64,000 nt of DNA from Arthrobacter sp. ERGS1:01 (GCF_001281315.1 NZ_CP012479.1:3844001-3908000); one strand, 5' to 3'; shown: positions 44,279 to 53,706, counted from the stretch's first letter. Translations and numbers: made by a program. The notes: generated from the letters alone by a model not told the origin.

Positions 44279-44283
44279 GCACC

Positions 44284-44514
44284 ATGAACAGCCACACCAC
44301 CACCGTCAACGTCTCCGGCATGACCTGCGGACACTGCATCAGCTCCGTCACCGAGGAGCTGACCGAACTCAAGGGCGTGCAGGACGTCGCCGTCGAGCTG
44401 AACTCCGGCGGCCTCTCGGAAGTCACCATCACCTCAACCCTGACCCTGGACCCGGCCGAGATCGGCGAAGCCATCGCCGAAGCCGGCTACCTCATGGTCG
44501 CCACCAACGCCTAA
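44284..44514 (+). CDS. copZ: copper chaperone
   Basis: The 76-residue heavy-metal-associated protein has the Cu(I)-binding CxxC in SGMTCGHCISSV, in the first loop of the ferredoxin-like fold. It starts 5 bp after the csoR stop codon, so the genes are cotranscribed. It probably hands Cu(I) to CopA and to CsoR. Confidence 0.93.
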   Translation: MNSHTTTVNVSGMTCGHCISSVTEELTELKGVQDVAVELNSGGLSEVTITSTLTLDPAEIGEAIAEAGYLMVATNA

Positions 44515-44535
44515 CCCACCAAGTTAAGGAGCGCC

Positions 44536-44892
44536 ATGAGCGCCTCAGACATGTTGTCCCAAACCGCCACCTCCGGACCCCGCATGGTCGAGATCGACAT
44601 CGAAGGCATGACCTGTGCCTCATGCGTCAGCCGGGTGGAGCGTAAATTGGGCAAACTCGAGGGCGTCAGCGCTTCCGTGAACCTCCCGCTGGAATCAGCC
44701 CAGGTCACGGTCCCCGCCGGCATTACCAACCAACAAATCATCGACACCGTCAACGCCACCGGCTATAAGGCCACCGTCAAGAATGCCCCCTTGCCAAGCA
44801 CGACGCCGGCACCCCGGCCGCGCACGAACACCACGAGGGCATGGATCACATGGCGCACGGCGGCACGGCCGCCTCACTGCGCCCCCGGCTGA
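44536..44892 (+). CDS. copA: copper ATPase N-terminal metal-binding segment (frame-disrupted copA)
   Basis: Read as written, this frame gives a 118-residue product. Its first 80 residues are a metal-binding domain ([21 protein letters not shown]), and about 35 unrelated residues follow before a stop. Restoring one G near 44793 (CCTTG before CCAAG) joins it in frame to the ATPase at 44841 through a His-rich linker ([19 protein letters not shown]). As written it would encode only a CopZ-like short protein. Whether the shift is an artefact, a mutation or programmed is unresolved. Confidence 0.75.
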   Translation: MSASDMLSQTATSGPRMVEIDIEGMTCASCVSRVERKLGKLEGVSASVNLPLESAQVTVPAGITNQQIIDTVNATGYKATVKNAPLPSTTPAPRPRTNTTRAWITWRTAARPPHCAPG

Positions 44893-46811
44893 TCCTGGCC
44901 GCGATCCTGACCACCCCCATCTTCCTGATCTCCATGTTCCCGGCCCTGCAATTCCCGCAATGGGGTTGGGTGGTTGGCGTGCTGGCACTGCCCGTGGTCA
45001 CATGGTCGGCCTGGCCGTTCCACCGCGCCGCGGCCATCAACGCCCGGCACCTCGCCTCCACCATGGACACCCTGGTCTCGATCGGCGTCGGCGCGGCGTT
45101 CCTGTTCTCCGCGGCGACCCTGGCCCTGAACCCGATGCTGACGGCGCACGGTGCGCACATGAGCGGCCACGCACCCTTGTACTTTGAGGTTTCCGCCGTG
45201 GTGGTCACGTTCCTGCTGCTGGGCCGCTACCTCGAAGCGAAGGCCAAGACCAAGGCCGGCGACGCCCTCAAGGCGCTGCTGAGCCTGGGCGCCAAGGAAG
45301 CCACCGTGCTGCGCGGCGGCGTCGAGGTCAAGATCCCGGCGGCCGAGCTGGCCGTCGATGAGGTCTTCGTGGTCCGCCCCGGCGAGAAGATCGCCACCGA
45401 CGGAGTCGTCACGGACGGCACCTCCGCCGTCGACACCTCGCTGATCACCGGCGAATCCCTGCCCGTGGACGTCGCCACGGGTGATTCCGTCACGGGTGCC
45501 ACCATCAACACCTCCGGCCGGCTGCTGGTCAAGGCAACCCGCGTCGGCGCCGAGACCACGCTGTCCCAGATGGGTCGGCTGGTCAGCGCGGCGCAGGCCG
45601 GCAAGGCTCCGATCGCCCGCCTGGCGGACAGGATCAGCGCCGTGTTCGTGCCGATCGTGCTGGCCGTCGCCGTCCTGACCTTTGCCCTGTGGCTGTTCCT
45701 CAGCGGCGACGTGCAGGCCGCGTTCACTGCCGCCGTCGCGGTCCTGATCATCGCCTGCCCCTGCGCACTGGGCCTGGCGACACCCGTCGGCCTGCTGACG
45801 GGAACCGGCCGGGCCGCCCAGCTGGGCATCCTGATCAAGGGCCCGCAGGTCCTGGAGGACACCCGCACGGTTGACACTATCCTGCTGGATAAGACCGGCA
45901 CCGTCACCGAAGGCAAGCTGGGCGTGGTCGACGTCGTCAGCCTCACCCAACTGCCCGAGGCCGACATCCTGGCCCTGGCCGGCGCCGTGGAATCCCACAG
46001 CGAACACCCCATCGCCCACGCCATAGCCACCCACGCCCGGACCCGTGGCGAGCTGCCCGCAATCCAGGACTTCGCCTCCGCACCCGGCGGCGGCGTGCGC
46101 GCCACGGTTGGCGGGCGCACCGTGCTGGCCGGCCGGGCAGGCTGGCTTGAGGAAAACGGCGTCGTGCTTTCCGCTGGCGACCGTGCGGCCCTGGCCGAAC
46201 AGCAACAGCGCGGCACCACGGCCATCTGGGTGGCCGTGGACGGCGAGGCCGCCGGTCTGATTGCCCTGGAGGACACCATCAAGGCCGGTTCGGCGGAGGC
46301 CATCGCCACGCTCAAGGAGCTGGGCCTGCGGCCCATCCTGCTCACGGGCGACAACGCAGCCGTGGCGGCCCAGGTTGCAGCGGTCGTCGGCATCGCACCG
46401 GAGGACGTGTTTGCCGAGGTCCTGCCCGAGGGCAAGGTGGACGCCGTGCGTAAGCTGCAGGCGGCTGGGGCCACCGTGGCCATGGCCGGGGACGGCGTGA
46501 ACGATGCCGCCGCACTGGCCCAGGCCGACCTCGGCATCGCCATGGGGTCCGGCACCGATGTCGCCATTGCGGCAGCGGACCTGACCGTCATGGGCAACGA
46601 CCTCGGCCAGGTGGCCACCGCCATCGCCTTGTCGCGGAAGACGCTTGGGACCATCAAGACGAATCTGTTCTGGGCGTTCTTCTACAACGCGATCGGCATC
46701 CCCGTCGCCGCGCTGGGCCTGCTGAACCCGATGATCGCCGGCGCGGCCATGGCCGCCAGCTCCGTGCTGGTGGTGGCCAACTCGCTGCGGCTGCGGCGCT
46801 TCGGCAAGTAA
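44841..46811 (+). CDS. copA: copper-exporting P1B-type ATPase, main part
   Basis: The 656-residue segment carries the transmembrane and catalytic parts. The phosphatase loop is TGESLPVD, the membrane metal site is [13 protein letters not shown], and the phosphorylated Asp350 lies in [10 protein letters not shown]. The HP motif is [11 protein letters not shown] and the hinge is [12 protein letters not shown]. It exports Cu(I) from the cytoplasm. The coding frame is -1 relative to the metal-binding domain at 44536, so an ATG at 44841, with GAGG 2 nt upstream, might allow reinitiation without that domain. The C-terminus ends 2 bp from the convergent EamA gene. Confidence 0.9.
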   Translation: MDHMAHGGTAASLRPRLILAAILTTPIFLISMFPALQFPQWGWVVGVLALPVVTWSAWPFHRAAAINARHLASTMDTLVSIGVGAAFLFSAATLALNPMLTAHGAHMSGHAPLYFEVSAVVVTFLLLGRYLEAKAKTKAGDALKALLSLGAKEATVLRGGVEVKIPAAELAVDEVFVVRPGEKIATDGVVTDGTSAVDTSLITGESLPVDVATGDSVTGATINTSGRLLVKATRVGAETTLSQMGRLVSAAQAGKAPIARLADRISAVFVPIVLAVAVLTFALWLFLSGDVQAAFTAAVAVLIIACPCALGLATPVGLLTGTGRAAQLGILIKGPQVLEDTRTVDTILLDKTGTVTEGKLGVVDVVSLTQLPEADILALAGAVESHSEHPIAHAIATHARTRGELPAIQDFASAPGGGVRATVGGRTVLAGRAGWLEENGVVLSAGDRAALAEQQQRGTTAIWVAVDGEAAGLIALEDTIKAGSAEAIATLKELGLRPILLTGDNAAVAAQVAAVVGIAPEDVFAEVLPEGKVDAVRKLQAAGATVAMAGDGVNDAAALAQADLGIAMGSGTDVAIAAADLTVMGNDLGQVATAIALSRKTLGTIKTNLFWAFFYNAIGIPVAALGLLNPMIAGAAMAASSVLVVANSLRLRRFGK

Positions 46812-46813
46812 CC

Positions 46814-47830
46814 CTAGTTCAGCTCGCCGCGGACCGCGGGGCCGGCGTCGGCATTTTCCAGGTCCACGGCATAGGACGGGCCGCGCCGGTTCACGCCGCG
46901 CAGCTCGTCCAGGCGCACCATCACCACCCCGCCCATGATGCACAGCCCGCCCAGCAATTGGACGAGCCGCGGCATCTCGCCCAGCAGGATCCACGCCCAC
47001 ACCACGGCAAACAGCACCTCGAAGAGCGCCACGAACGACGCCACCTTCGAGCCCAGCCCGCGGGTGGCCACAATGCCCGCCACGTAGGCGAACACCGTGG
47101 TGACAAGCACCAGGCCCAGGACGGGCACGAACCACGGCACCTGGTGGCCGGCAAAGAGGACGTCGGAGGTGGTGAACGCCAGCGGCATCAGGCCGGAGAT
47201 GCCCAGCACCAGGATCAGCACCGCGCCCACGGCCATGCCGCCGCCGGCCATGAGGATGGGCGGGACGTTGTCATTGCTGCGCGCGCTCATGATGAAGAAG
47301 ACGGCCGAGCACACGGCTGCGGCCAGGCCCCACAGGATTCCCTCGACGCTGACGTGGGCGCCGCCGGCAAGATCGAGCACCAGCACCAGGCCGAACATGG
47401 CGAACACGGCACCCAGGATGGTCAGCGTGCGCGGCCGGGTGCGCGTGGTCAGCCACGCCCAGCCCACCAGCAGCACGGGCGACAGGTACTCCAACAGTAG
47501 TGCCACCCCCACCGAGAGATGGGACACGGCGTTGAAGTAAAACAGCTGGCACAGGGCAATGGGCACCACGCCGTACACGGCGATGCGCAGCAGCGAACCC
47601 TTCACGGTGTCCCACTGCCGCACGAGCGTCACGATCACCGGAATCAACAGCACGACGGCGGCACCGCCAATGCGGGCCGCCACGGCGGCGCCCGGGGACC
47701 AGCCGGCCTCAAAAAGCGACTTGGCAAAGGATCCGGACAGCGCAAAGGTTGCCGCGGAGGCCAGCGCAAACAGCAGGGCAGGCGGAGCCAGGCGGGTGGT
47801 GGGCGGGGAGGCGATCGTCGTCGAGGGCAT
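46814..47830 (-). CDS. EamA/DMT family transporter
   Basis: The 338-residue protein has ten membrane helices in two EamA repeats. YFNAVSHLSVGVALLLEYLS and FEVLFAVVWAWILLGEMP are the characteristic end-of-repeat segments. EamA proteins export amino acids or metabolites, but the substrate here is unknown. It is divergent from a CGNR-type regulator with a palindrome between them, a common arrangement for a regulated exporter. Confidence 0.9.
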   Translation of the reverse strand: MPSTTIASPPTTRLAPPALLFALASAATFALSGSFAKSLFEAGWSPGAAVAARIGGAAVVLLIPVIVTLVRQWDTVKGSLLRIAVYGVVPIALCQLFYFNAVSHLSVGVALLLEYLSPVLLVGWAWLTTRTRPRTLTILGAVFAMFGLVLVLDLAGGAHVSVEGILWGLAAAVCSAVFFIMSARSNDNVPPILMAGGGMAVGAVLILVLGISGLMPLAFTTSDVLFAGHQVPWFVPVLGLVLVTTVFAYVAGIVATRGLGSKVASFVALFEVLFAVVWAWILLGEMPRLVQLLGGLCIMGGVVMVRLDELRGVNRRGPSYAVDLENADAGPAVRGELN

Positions 47831-47840
47831 GGAAACATCC

Positions 47841-47879
47841 GTAAGTCATGAGTAAAAGGCGTTAGACTCATGACATTAC
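47841..47879 (+). promoter_or_regulatory. inverted-repeat operator between the EamA gene and the CGNR regulator
   Basis: GTAAGTCATGAGT (47841-47853) and ACTCATGACATTAC (47866-47879) form an interrupted palindrome with perfect inner arms GTCATGAGT/ACTCATGAC. It lies between the divergent starts at 47830 and 47904, as expected for a site bound by the CGNR protein. Confidence 0.7.
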
Positions 47880-47903
47880 GCCCGCAAAATGTCAGGAGTC
47901 AAC

Positions 47904-48458
47904 ATGGTCTTTGCCAATGACACGGAAGTGGCGCTGGTCTCCGCCGCGAATCTGATCAACACCGCCCCCGTGGGCGATCCGGGAACGGACAGCCTGGAGG
48001 ACCTGGCGGAGCTCGACGACTTTGTGCTGCGGGAACAGTTCACCGGATCCCGAGAGCGGACCGCGGGCGAACTTGCGGCCGTGCGCGCCATGCGCGAGGA
48101 ACTGCGCACCATCTGGACGGCACCCGAGGACCTGGCCGTCACCATGGTCAACGCCCTGCTGGCCCGGGCAGACGCACTCCCCCAGCTGGTCAGGCACGAC
48201 CAATGGGACTGGCACCTGCACGCCACGGCCCCGGCCGCGCCGCTGGCCCAACGCATGGGCGTGGAGGCCGCCATGGCCCTGGTGGACGTGATCCGCAGCA
48301 AGGAGCTGGGCCGGCTGAAGGTCTGCGCGGCCCCGGATTGCCGGGCCGTGCTGATCGACCTGTCCAAGAACCGCTCCCGGCAGTACTGCGACACCGGGAA
48401 CTGCGGCAACCGGGCCCACGTGGCCGCGTACCGGCGTCGTCAGCTGGAAAAGAAGTAG
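47904..48458 (+). CDS. CGNR zinc-finger / ABATE-domain regulator
   Basis: The 184-residue product has an N-terminal ABATE-type helical domain (FVLREQFTGSRERTAGEL). The C-terminal CGNR zinc finger has Cys residues in VCAAPDC and QYCDTGNCGNRAHVAAYRRR. These proteins are thought to sense a metabolite and bind DNA. The ATG at 47904 follows CAGGAG and is preferred over one five codons earlier. It is probably the regulator of the divergent exporter. Confidence 0.87.
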   Translation: MVFANDTEVALVSAANLINTAPVGDPGTDSLEDLAELDDFVLREQFTGSRERTAGELAAVRAMREELRTIWTAPEDLAVTMVNALLARADALPQLVRHDQWDWHLHATAPAAPLAQRMGVEAAMALVDVIRSKELGRLKVCAAPDCRAVLIDLSKNRSRQYCDTGNCGNRAHVAAYRRRQLEKK

Positions 48459-48518
48459 CCCGAGCGGGCACTCGATGACAATGTCTGGAGGAACATTGCC
48501 ACCGGGCGCCCACTCGGG
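48459..48518 (+). repeat. long imperfect hairpin after the CGNR gene (hairpin family copy C)
   Basis: Arms 48459-48484 and 48493-48518 pair at 21 of 26 positions around an 8-nt loop. The left arm begins directly after the CGNR stop codon. Most mismatches would be G-U pairs in a transcript from the minus strand, so the element may fold better in that direction, downstream of the permease operon. The outer arm CGAGCGGGCACTCGATG matches copies A and B. Confidence 0.7.
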
Positions 48519-48545
48519 CCGGGGTACTGCGGGGGTGTTTGGGGG

Positions 48546-49442
48546 TTACTTCATAGTTCCCGCCGACACCGAGCCTTGCAGCTGGCGCTGGAAGATGATG
48601 TAGGCGACGAGTACCGGAACCACCACGATGATGGCTGCGGCAAACAGCGAGCCGAAGTCCACTGCGTAGCCCTGCTGGCCCGCGAAGGCCGCAATGCCCT
48701 GGGAAAGCACCCAGTTGTTTGGATTGCCGGCGTTGATTGCCACGGGGATCAGGTACTGGTTCCAGAGGCCCAGGAAGTTGAAGATGGCCACCGAGGCAAG
48801 GCCCGGCTTGGCCATGGGCAACATGACCTGGAAGAAGGTCCGCCATTCACCGGCTCCGTCAATCGCCGCGGCCTCGCCAATTTCGTGCGGCAGAGCCTTG
48901 AAGAAGGAGAACAGGAAGAACACGGTGAACGGCAGCGCGAACGCCACGTATACAATGATCAGTCCGGGCAGCGTACCCAGGAGTCCAATGTTCTTCAGGA
49001 TGAAGAACAGGGGCACGATGGCCAGGAAGATCGGGAACGTCAGGCCGGCCAGCATCAGGTAGTAGATGGCCTTGCTGCCCGGAAAGACGTAGCGTGCCAG
49101 GACGTAGGCACACATGGCACCCAGGATCATCACGAGCACCAGCGCACAACCGACCACGATGACCGTATTCAGGAAGTAGCTGCCGATTCCGGCGGTGTTC
49201 CACGCGTTGACGTAGTTCTGGAACTGCCACTTCTGGGGCAGTGCGAACGGCGAGGCAAAGATCTCCTTGGTCGTCTTGAAGGACGACATGAAGGTCCAGG
49301 CCAGCGGGATGAGCACCATCAGCGACCACAGGCTGAGCATGGTGTGTGAAACACCCGCTACGATCGTGTCGCCCCTGGTCTCCTGGGCCTTGCGCTCCAC
49401 ATGTCCGGCAACGGCCGGCTTCCTTGAAAGTTTAAGTGACAT
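48546..49442 (-). CDS. sugar ABC transporter permease (MalG-like)
   Basis: The 298-residue permease has six membrane helices and the EAA-type loop GEAAAIDGAGEWRTFFQVML. It overlaps the preceding permease gene by one base (49442). It is the last gene of the ABC cluster; no ATPase gene is present, so a shared MsmK-type ATPase is expected. The linked kinase and SIS protein point to an amino sugar or related sugar. Confidence 0.92.
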   Translation of the reverse strand: MSLKLSRKPAVAGHVERKAQETRGDTIVAGVSHTMLSLWSLMVLIPLAWTFMSSFKTTKEIFASPFALPQKWQFQNYVNAWNTAGIGSYFLNTVIVVGCALVLVMILGAMCAYVLARYVFPGSKAIYYLMLAGLTFPIFLAIVPLFFILKNIGLLGTLPGLIIVYVAFALPFTVFFLFSFFKALPHEIGEAAAIDGAGEWRTFFQVMLPMAKPGLASVAIFNFLGLWNQYLIPVAINAGNPNNWVLSQGIAAFAGQQGYAVDFGSLFAAAIIVVVPVLVAYIIFQRQLQGSVSAGTMK

Positions 49443-50437
49443 TATTCAGACACATCCTTGCTGCCGCCCGTGAGGCGGTTCACCAGGAAGACGAGCGCCG
49501 AGAAGATCAATGTGATTGCCGCCAGCACCACGCCCATGGCACAAGCCAGGCCGAATTGGCCCTTCTGGAATGCGGTGGAGAACAGCTTCTGCGACATGAC
49601 CAGGGTGGAGTTGGCGGGACCGCCGGTGGAGTTCAACACCGACATGTAGACAAACGCGTCCAGGGCCAGGATGCCCATGTATACGTACGCCGTCTGGATG
49701 TTGTCACGGATCAGCGGGATCGTGATGGTGATGGCCGTGCGGAAACGCCCGGCACCGTCAATGCGCGCAGCCTCGAACGTCTCGGCCGGGATTCCCTTGA
49801 TGGCCGCGATGAACAGGATCATGTAGAAGCCAACGAAGCCCCAGACAATGACCACCATGGAGGCGATCATGGCCGTGCGGGGGTCACCGAGCCAGGCGTA
49901 GGAGGCAAAGCCGTCGAGGCCGAGGCCGGTGAGCATGCCGTTGAGCAAACCTGAGCTGGGGTCGTAGATCTGTGCCCAGATGAGGCCGATGACGACGGCG
50001 GGAATCACGTAGGGGAAGAAGGAGACGATGCGGTAGAAACCGGCACCCTTGAGTCCCTTGATCTGGCCGCGGCTGCTGCCGCCGATCGTGACGAGTGTGG
50101 CCAGGATCAGGCTCAGGATCACGGTGATCACGGGCAGGAAGATGGCCAGGGTGATGCTGTTGCGGACCGAAAGCATGAAAATGTCGTCATTGAAGAGCTT
50201 GACGTAGTTGTCGAAGCCAACGAACGGCATGTTGTTGTTGAAGCCGCCCCAGCTGGTCATCGAGTAGTACACCGCTTGGACAAACGGCGAGATGACGAAG
50301 ACCAGATAGATCGCCAACGGCAGTCCCAAAAAGACCACCATGAAGCTGACCTTGTCGAATGTCAGTTTTTTCCGGCGCCGCCGGGCAGCGGCTGGAACGC
50401 CGCTGCCCGACTGCACTTTGTTTGTTACTTGTGTCAC
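49442..50437 (-). CDS. sugar ABC transporter permease (MalF-like)
   Basis: The 331-residue permease has six membrane helices. The ATPase-contact loop reads FEAARIDGAGRFRTAITITI, and an N-terminal basic segment (PAAARRRRKKLTFDKVSFM) precedes the first helix. Its start overlaps the stop of the binding-protein gene (ATGA-type, 50434-50437). It works as a heterodimer with the 48546 permease. Confidence 0.92.
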   Translation of the reverse strand: MTQVTNKVQSGSGVPAAARRRRKKLTFDKVSFMVVFLGLPLAIYLVFVISPFVQAVYYSMTSWGGFNNNMPFVGFDNYVKLFNDDIFMLSVRNSITLAIFLPVITVILSLILATLVTIGGSSRGQIKGLKGAGFYRIVSFFPYVIPAVVIGLIWAQIYDPSSGLLNGMLTGLGLDGFASYAWLGDPRTAMIASMVVIVWGFVGFYMILFIAAIKGIPAETFEAARIDGAGRFRTAITITIPLIRDNIQTAYVYMGILALDAFVYMSVLNSTGGPANSTLVMSQKLFSTAFQKGQFGLACAMGVVLAAITLIFSALVFLVNRLTGGSKDVSE

Positions 50438-51846
50438 TTCACTTCAATCTTCTTGACCGAGCTGTCGTTGGCCACCTTGTCGGTGATGTCCTGCAGGGCC
50501 TTGGTCAGGCCGGCGGTGTCGAGCTTGTTGTCCAGGAAGGAGTTCCAGGGAACGAGCATGTCGCCGTTCATGCCGTACAGGTCAATGAAGTTCCAGGTGA
50601 AGATGTCAGCCTTGGCGCCGTCCAGCATGGCCGTCTGGGAGACCAGCGCGGTGGAGCCGAAGCCGTCGGCCGGGACGGTGCCCTTGACGACGGTGGGAGC
50701 CAGCTTGGTCTTGGCGAAGTTGGTGGCAGCTTCCTTGGAGAGCATGACGCGCAGCAATTCCTTGCCTGCGGCCACGTTGACAGCCTTGGAGGGGACAATG
50801 AAGGGCTCGCCGGCTGCGGAGTGCAGGCCGGTCTGGGCGATCTTCGGGCTGGCGGAGACAACCGGAACCGGTGCACCCGTCATCTGGAAGTCAGCCTTGG
50901 TCTGGTCCTTCATTTCGTTCTCGATCCAGGAACCGGACGGGTACAGCAGGGCGTCCTGGTTGTTGGACCACTGTGCCTGTGCGGCCGTGAACTGGGTTCC
51001 GGAGCCGCCGGGCTTGATGTAGCCGGCCTTGATGATCTTCTCGAGTGCACCGAAGACGCTCTGGATGGCCGGAGCGGACCAGGCGTTGGGCTTGAGGTTT
51101 TCCAGGTCCAGGCGAACCTGGTCGCCGCCTTCCTTGATGGCGGAGGCGATGGACATTTCCTGGAAGTAGGTTGCGGCTTCCTTGCCCCACAGGAACAGGT
51201 ACTTGCCCTGCTTCTTGGCCTCGGCACCCAGTGCCAGCGCCTCGTCCCAGGTGGTGGGAACCTTCCAGTTGTTCGTCTTGAACAGGCTGGCCGAGTACCA
51301 CATTGCGTAAACCGTCAGCACGTAGTTGATGGCGGCAACCTTGCCGTCGAACGTGCCCGGAGCAAGCACGCCGGCGTACAGGGTGTCGGCAATCTTGGTG
51401 CCTTCGAGGTTGTTCGCCTCGGTGACGGTGGTGAGGTCCTCGAGCTGGTCCAGGATGGTGCTGAAGCCGATGGCCTTGGCGCCGGAGTTGTCGATCAGGT
51501 CCGGCGGGTTGCCACCGACGAAACGCGGCTGCAATTCCGTGGCGATGTCGGTGGACGGGCTGATCTTGACCGTCACGCCCGGGAATTCCTTGGAGAGGAT
51601 GGCGCCGGCGAAGTCGACGTAGTCGATGCCGTAGCCGCCCTTGAAGATGACGGCGTCGAGTGCGCCGGTCTTGGCGAGGCCGAACGGGTTGGTGGCGGAG
51701 ACGGCACCGGCGGGTGCGGAGCTCGTCGAGGAAGAGGAGCCGCCGGCGCAGGAAGCCAGTGCGCCGCCGAGGGGCACGAGAACCGCGGTGGCCAGTGCAC
51801 CGCGGAGGAAACCGCGACGCTGCAGAGGCTTGTTCAAAATAGTCAT
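50434..51846 (-). CDS. sugar ABC transporter substrate-binding lipoprotein
   Basis: The 470-residue product has a lipoprotein signal (RRGFLRGALATAVLVPLGGA) with lipidated Cys33 in LASC and a Gly/Ser-rich tether. The mature protein is a family 1 solute-binding protein (DYVDFAGAILSKEFPGVTVK, KYLFLWGKEAATYFQEMS). It feeds the two permeases encoded downstream. The GTAC-rich upstream region at 51852-51910 could be its control region. The sugar is unknown; the linked genes favour an amino sugar. Confidence 0.92.
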   Translation of the reverse strand: MTILNKPLQRRGFLRGALATAVLVPLGGALASCAGGSSSSTSSAPAGAVSATNPFGLAKTGALDAVIFKGGYGIDYVDFAGAILSKEFPGVTVKISPSTDIATELQPRFVGGNPPDLIDNSGAKAIGFSTILDQLEDLTTVTEANNLEGTKIADTLYAGVLAPGTFDGKVAAINYVLTVYAMWYSASLFKTNNWKVPTTWDEALALGAEAKKQGKYLFLWGKEAATYFQEMSIASAIKEGGDQVRLDLENLKPNAWSAPAIQSVFGALEKIIKAGYIKPGGSGTQFTAAQAQWSNNQDALLYPSGSWIENEMKDQTKADFQMTGAPVPVVSASPKIAQTGLHSAAGEPFIVPSKAVNVAAGKELLRVMLSKEAATNFAKTKLAPTVVKGTVPADGFGSTALVSQTAMLDGAKADIFTWNFIDLYGMNGDMLVPWNSFLDNKLDTAGLTKALQDITDKVANDSSVKKIEVK

Positions 51847-51851
51847 TCTAT

Positions 51852-51910
51852 GTACTGCCTTCCATTGATGGTACGAACGCTAAATCGGTACTACTTTGTA
51901 CTTTTTGTAC
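51852..51910 (-). promoter_or_regulatory. GTAC-rich possible operator upstream of the binding-protein gene
   Basis: Five GTAC tetramers lie within 59 bp (51852, 51871, 51888, 51898 and 51907). Two of them frame TTTTT to make the palindrome-like GTACTTTTTGTAC. They lie 6-65 bp upstream of the start at 51846 and could be sites for the RpiR-type regulator or part of the promoter. This is suggestive only. Confidence 0.3.
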
Positions 51911-51977
51911 GGGCAATGCGTTTCATGTGGCTGACTTCATGCGATGGAGCTGACGTCAACTTGCATGCGGTTGCGTA

Positions 51978-52742
51978 TCACGCGTCACGCCTGAGTCGGC
52001 CAACATACTGGCCTACCAGTGCGGTATTGTGTTCGTCCCCGCCCGGGATATTTGCCGAAATATAGATGGGCGGTTTCTTCCCCGCTCGGACAAGGTTCTG
52101 GACCGTCTCAATGGTCAGCAGCTGCGCTATGTACGCTGCCGTGATCGATGAGACCGCTCCAACACCTCCTCCGCCGGAAACTTCAAGGGTGGTATCGCCG
52201 AAAGGCGCCCTGTTATCGATAACAATATCTGCAATCTCACTGAGACGCATACCACTTGGGTGTTTTGTTTCGACGGCGTTGGTGTGCTCCAGGCTGGTCA
52301 CGGCAATCACTTTGTGGCCGCGCTCCTTGGCAACAAGGGCCAAACCAACAATGGATCCATTCACTCCGGAGTTGGAGGCGATGACAAATATGTCGCGCGG
52401 ATCCACCAGGGAGAGGTCAAAAAGTTCTTCGGCGACACCGGTCTCGCGCTCCAGCACGGAGCCCTCGAGGGAATCAAGCACGCCAACCTCGCGCGTGCCG
52501 TGCAGCACCAGGTCGCGCAGGGCGATCTTGCTGGTGGGAATCAATCCGCCGGCGCGGCCGGCAATCTCCATGGCAAACGCCTCGGAGTGGCCGGTACCAA
52601 AAGCCTGAATGACACCGCCGTCGGCCAGGGTTTGGGCCAGTGCATCGGCAGCCTCGGCAACCCCGCCGTCCATTGCCCACTGGGTCAGCGCATCCAGCCG
52701 GGATGACACCTCACGGCTGAAGGTGGTGATGGATTCAGACAT
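51978..52742 (-). CDS. SIS-domain sugar isomerase/phosphosugar-binding protein
   Basis: The 254-residue cytoplasmic protein has a SIS domain (GGVIQAFGTGHSEAFAMEIA, FVIASNSGVNGSIVGLALVA). The region ADIVIDNRAPFGDTTLEV is also typical of UPF0309-type SIS proteins. Such domains isomerise or bind phosphorylated sugars. It overlaps the RpiR gene by 8 bp. It may act on the amino-sugar phosphate made by the divergent kinase, but this is inference. Confidence 0.82.
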   Translation of the reverse strand: MSESITTFSREVSSRLDALTQWAMDGGVAEAADALAQTLADGGVIQAFGTGHSEAFAMEIAGRAGGLIPTSKIALRDLVLHGTREVGVLDSLEGSVLERETGVAEELFDLSLVDPRDIFVIASNSGVNGSIVGLALVAKERGHKVIAVTSLEHTNAVETKHPSGMRLSEIADIVIDNRAPFGDTTLEVSGGGGVGAVSSITAAYIAQLLTIETVQNLVRAGKKPPIYISANIPGGDEHNTALVGQYVGRLRRDA

Positions 52743-53706
52743 TCTTGCGGTTCCTTTCGCCGTTGCGCGCCCCGCGGTGGTTGCCCAGTTCCAGCCGGGC
52801 GGCGCGAGTGGGGCGGCGGTGCGGGGAGACGGCCATCGCGGACGCGGCCAGCTTCGAGGTGGTTTGGGAGAAGTTCACCTGGGCCACCAGCAGGTAGATC
52901 AGGTCGAGCACCAGCAGTTGCACATGCTTGGCGGAAAGGTCGTCGGGCTGCAGGAACTGCTCGTGCACCGAGGTGATGATTGCCGCGTCGGCACCCTCGG
53001 CCAGGGGCGAGCCGGGGTTGTTGCTCAATGCCACCGTCAGGGCGCCGGCCTCACCGGCTTCGCGCAGCATTTGGATGGTCTCTTCGGTGCGGCCGGTGTT
53101 GGAAATGCCGATGGCCACGGAGTTCATGTCCTGGATGGCGGCGCTTGTCAGGCCGGCGTGGACCTCGGACCAGTGGTGGGCGTTGATGCCGATCCGGTAA
53201 AGGCGCGACTGCAGCTCCTTGGCCATGACGGCACTGCCGCCGATGCCGTAGATGTCCACATGGGTGCTCATGGCGATCCGGCGGGCAATCTTGTTCATGA
53301 GCGCCAGGTCCATGAGCGCCGCAGTCTCTTCCAGCGAACGCGTATGGGCGTTGACCAGGGTGCTGAGGACGTCGCGGGCCGAGTCGTCGGGGCCGAACGC
53401 GCGGCCAATATCGGCCTTCCAGGATTCGCGGGCGTCACTGCGTCCGACGTCGGAGGCGATGCTCACGCGGAACGGCACGTACCCGGCGTAACCCAGCAGG
53501 CGGCAAAAACGCGTCACGGTTGCCGGCGACGTCTTGGTCTGCTCGGCGAGCTCCATGATGGACAGTTCCAACGGCGCCTGCGGATGCTCCAAAAGGAACG
53601 CGCCGATCTTGGCCATGGCCGCGGGCATGTCGGGTAGTTTTGCCTGAATGCGGTTCACGACGCCGGCAGCGCTGACTGCTGCGGGGGAATGCGTGAACGT
53701 CGACAT
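52735..53706 (-). CDS. RpiR/MurR-type transcriptional regulator
   Basis: The 323-residue product has the RpiR N-terminal helix-turn-helix (SIMELAEQTKTSPATVTRFC) and a C-terminal SIS domain (THVDIYGIGGSAVMAKELQS, VAIGISNTGRTEETIQML). It is divergent from the BadF-type kinase and leads the SIS gene, with the ABC importer following in the same direction. The intergenic region holds GAAA/TTTC-type sequences (around 53709-53722) that might be its site. The effector is probably a sugar phosphate. Confidence 0.9.
   Translation of the reverse strand: MSTFTHSPAAVSAAGVVNRIQAKLPDMPAAMAKIGAFLLEHPQAPLELSIMELAEQTKTSPATVTRFCRLLGYAGYVPFRVSIASDVGRSDARESWKADIGRAFGPDDSARDVLSTLVNAHTRSLEETAALMDLALMNKIARRIAMSTHVDIYGIGGSAVMAKELQSRLYRIGINAHHWSEVHAGLTSAAIQDMNSVAIGISNTGRTEETIQMLREAGEAGALTVALSNNPGSPLAEGADAAIITSVHEQFLQPDDLSAKHVQLLVLDLIYLLVAQVNFSQTTSKLAASAMAVSPHRRPTRAARLELGNHRGARNGERNRKNV

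Noticed and set aside
44874..47135. Long open frame of 753 codons on the minus strand across copA and the EamA gene
   Set aside because: It is antisense to conserved genes and is Gly/Arg/Asp-rich in the way of high-GC shadow frames.
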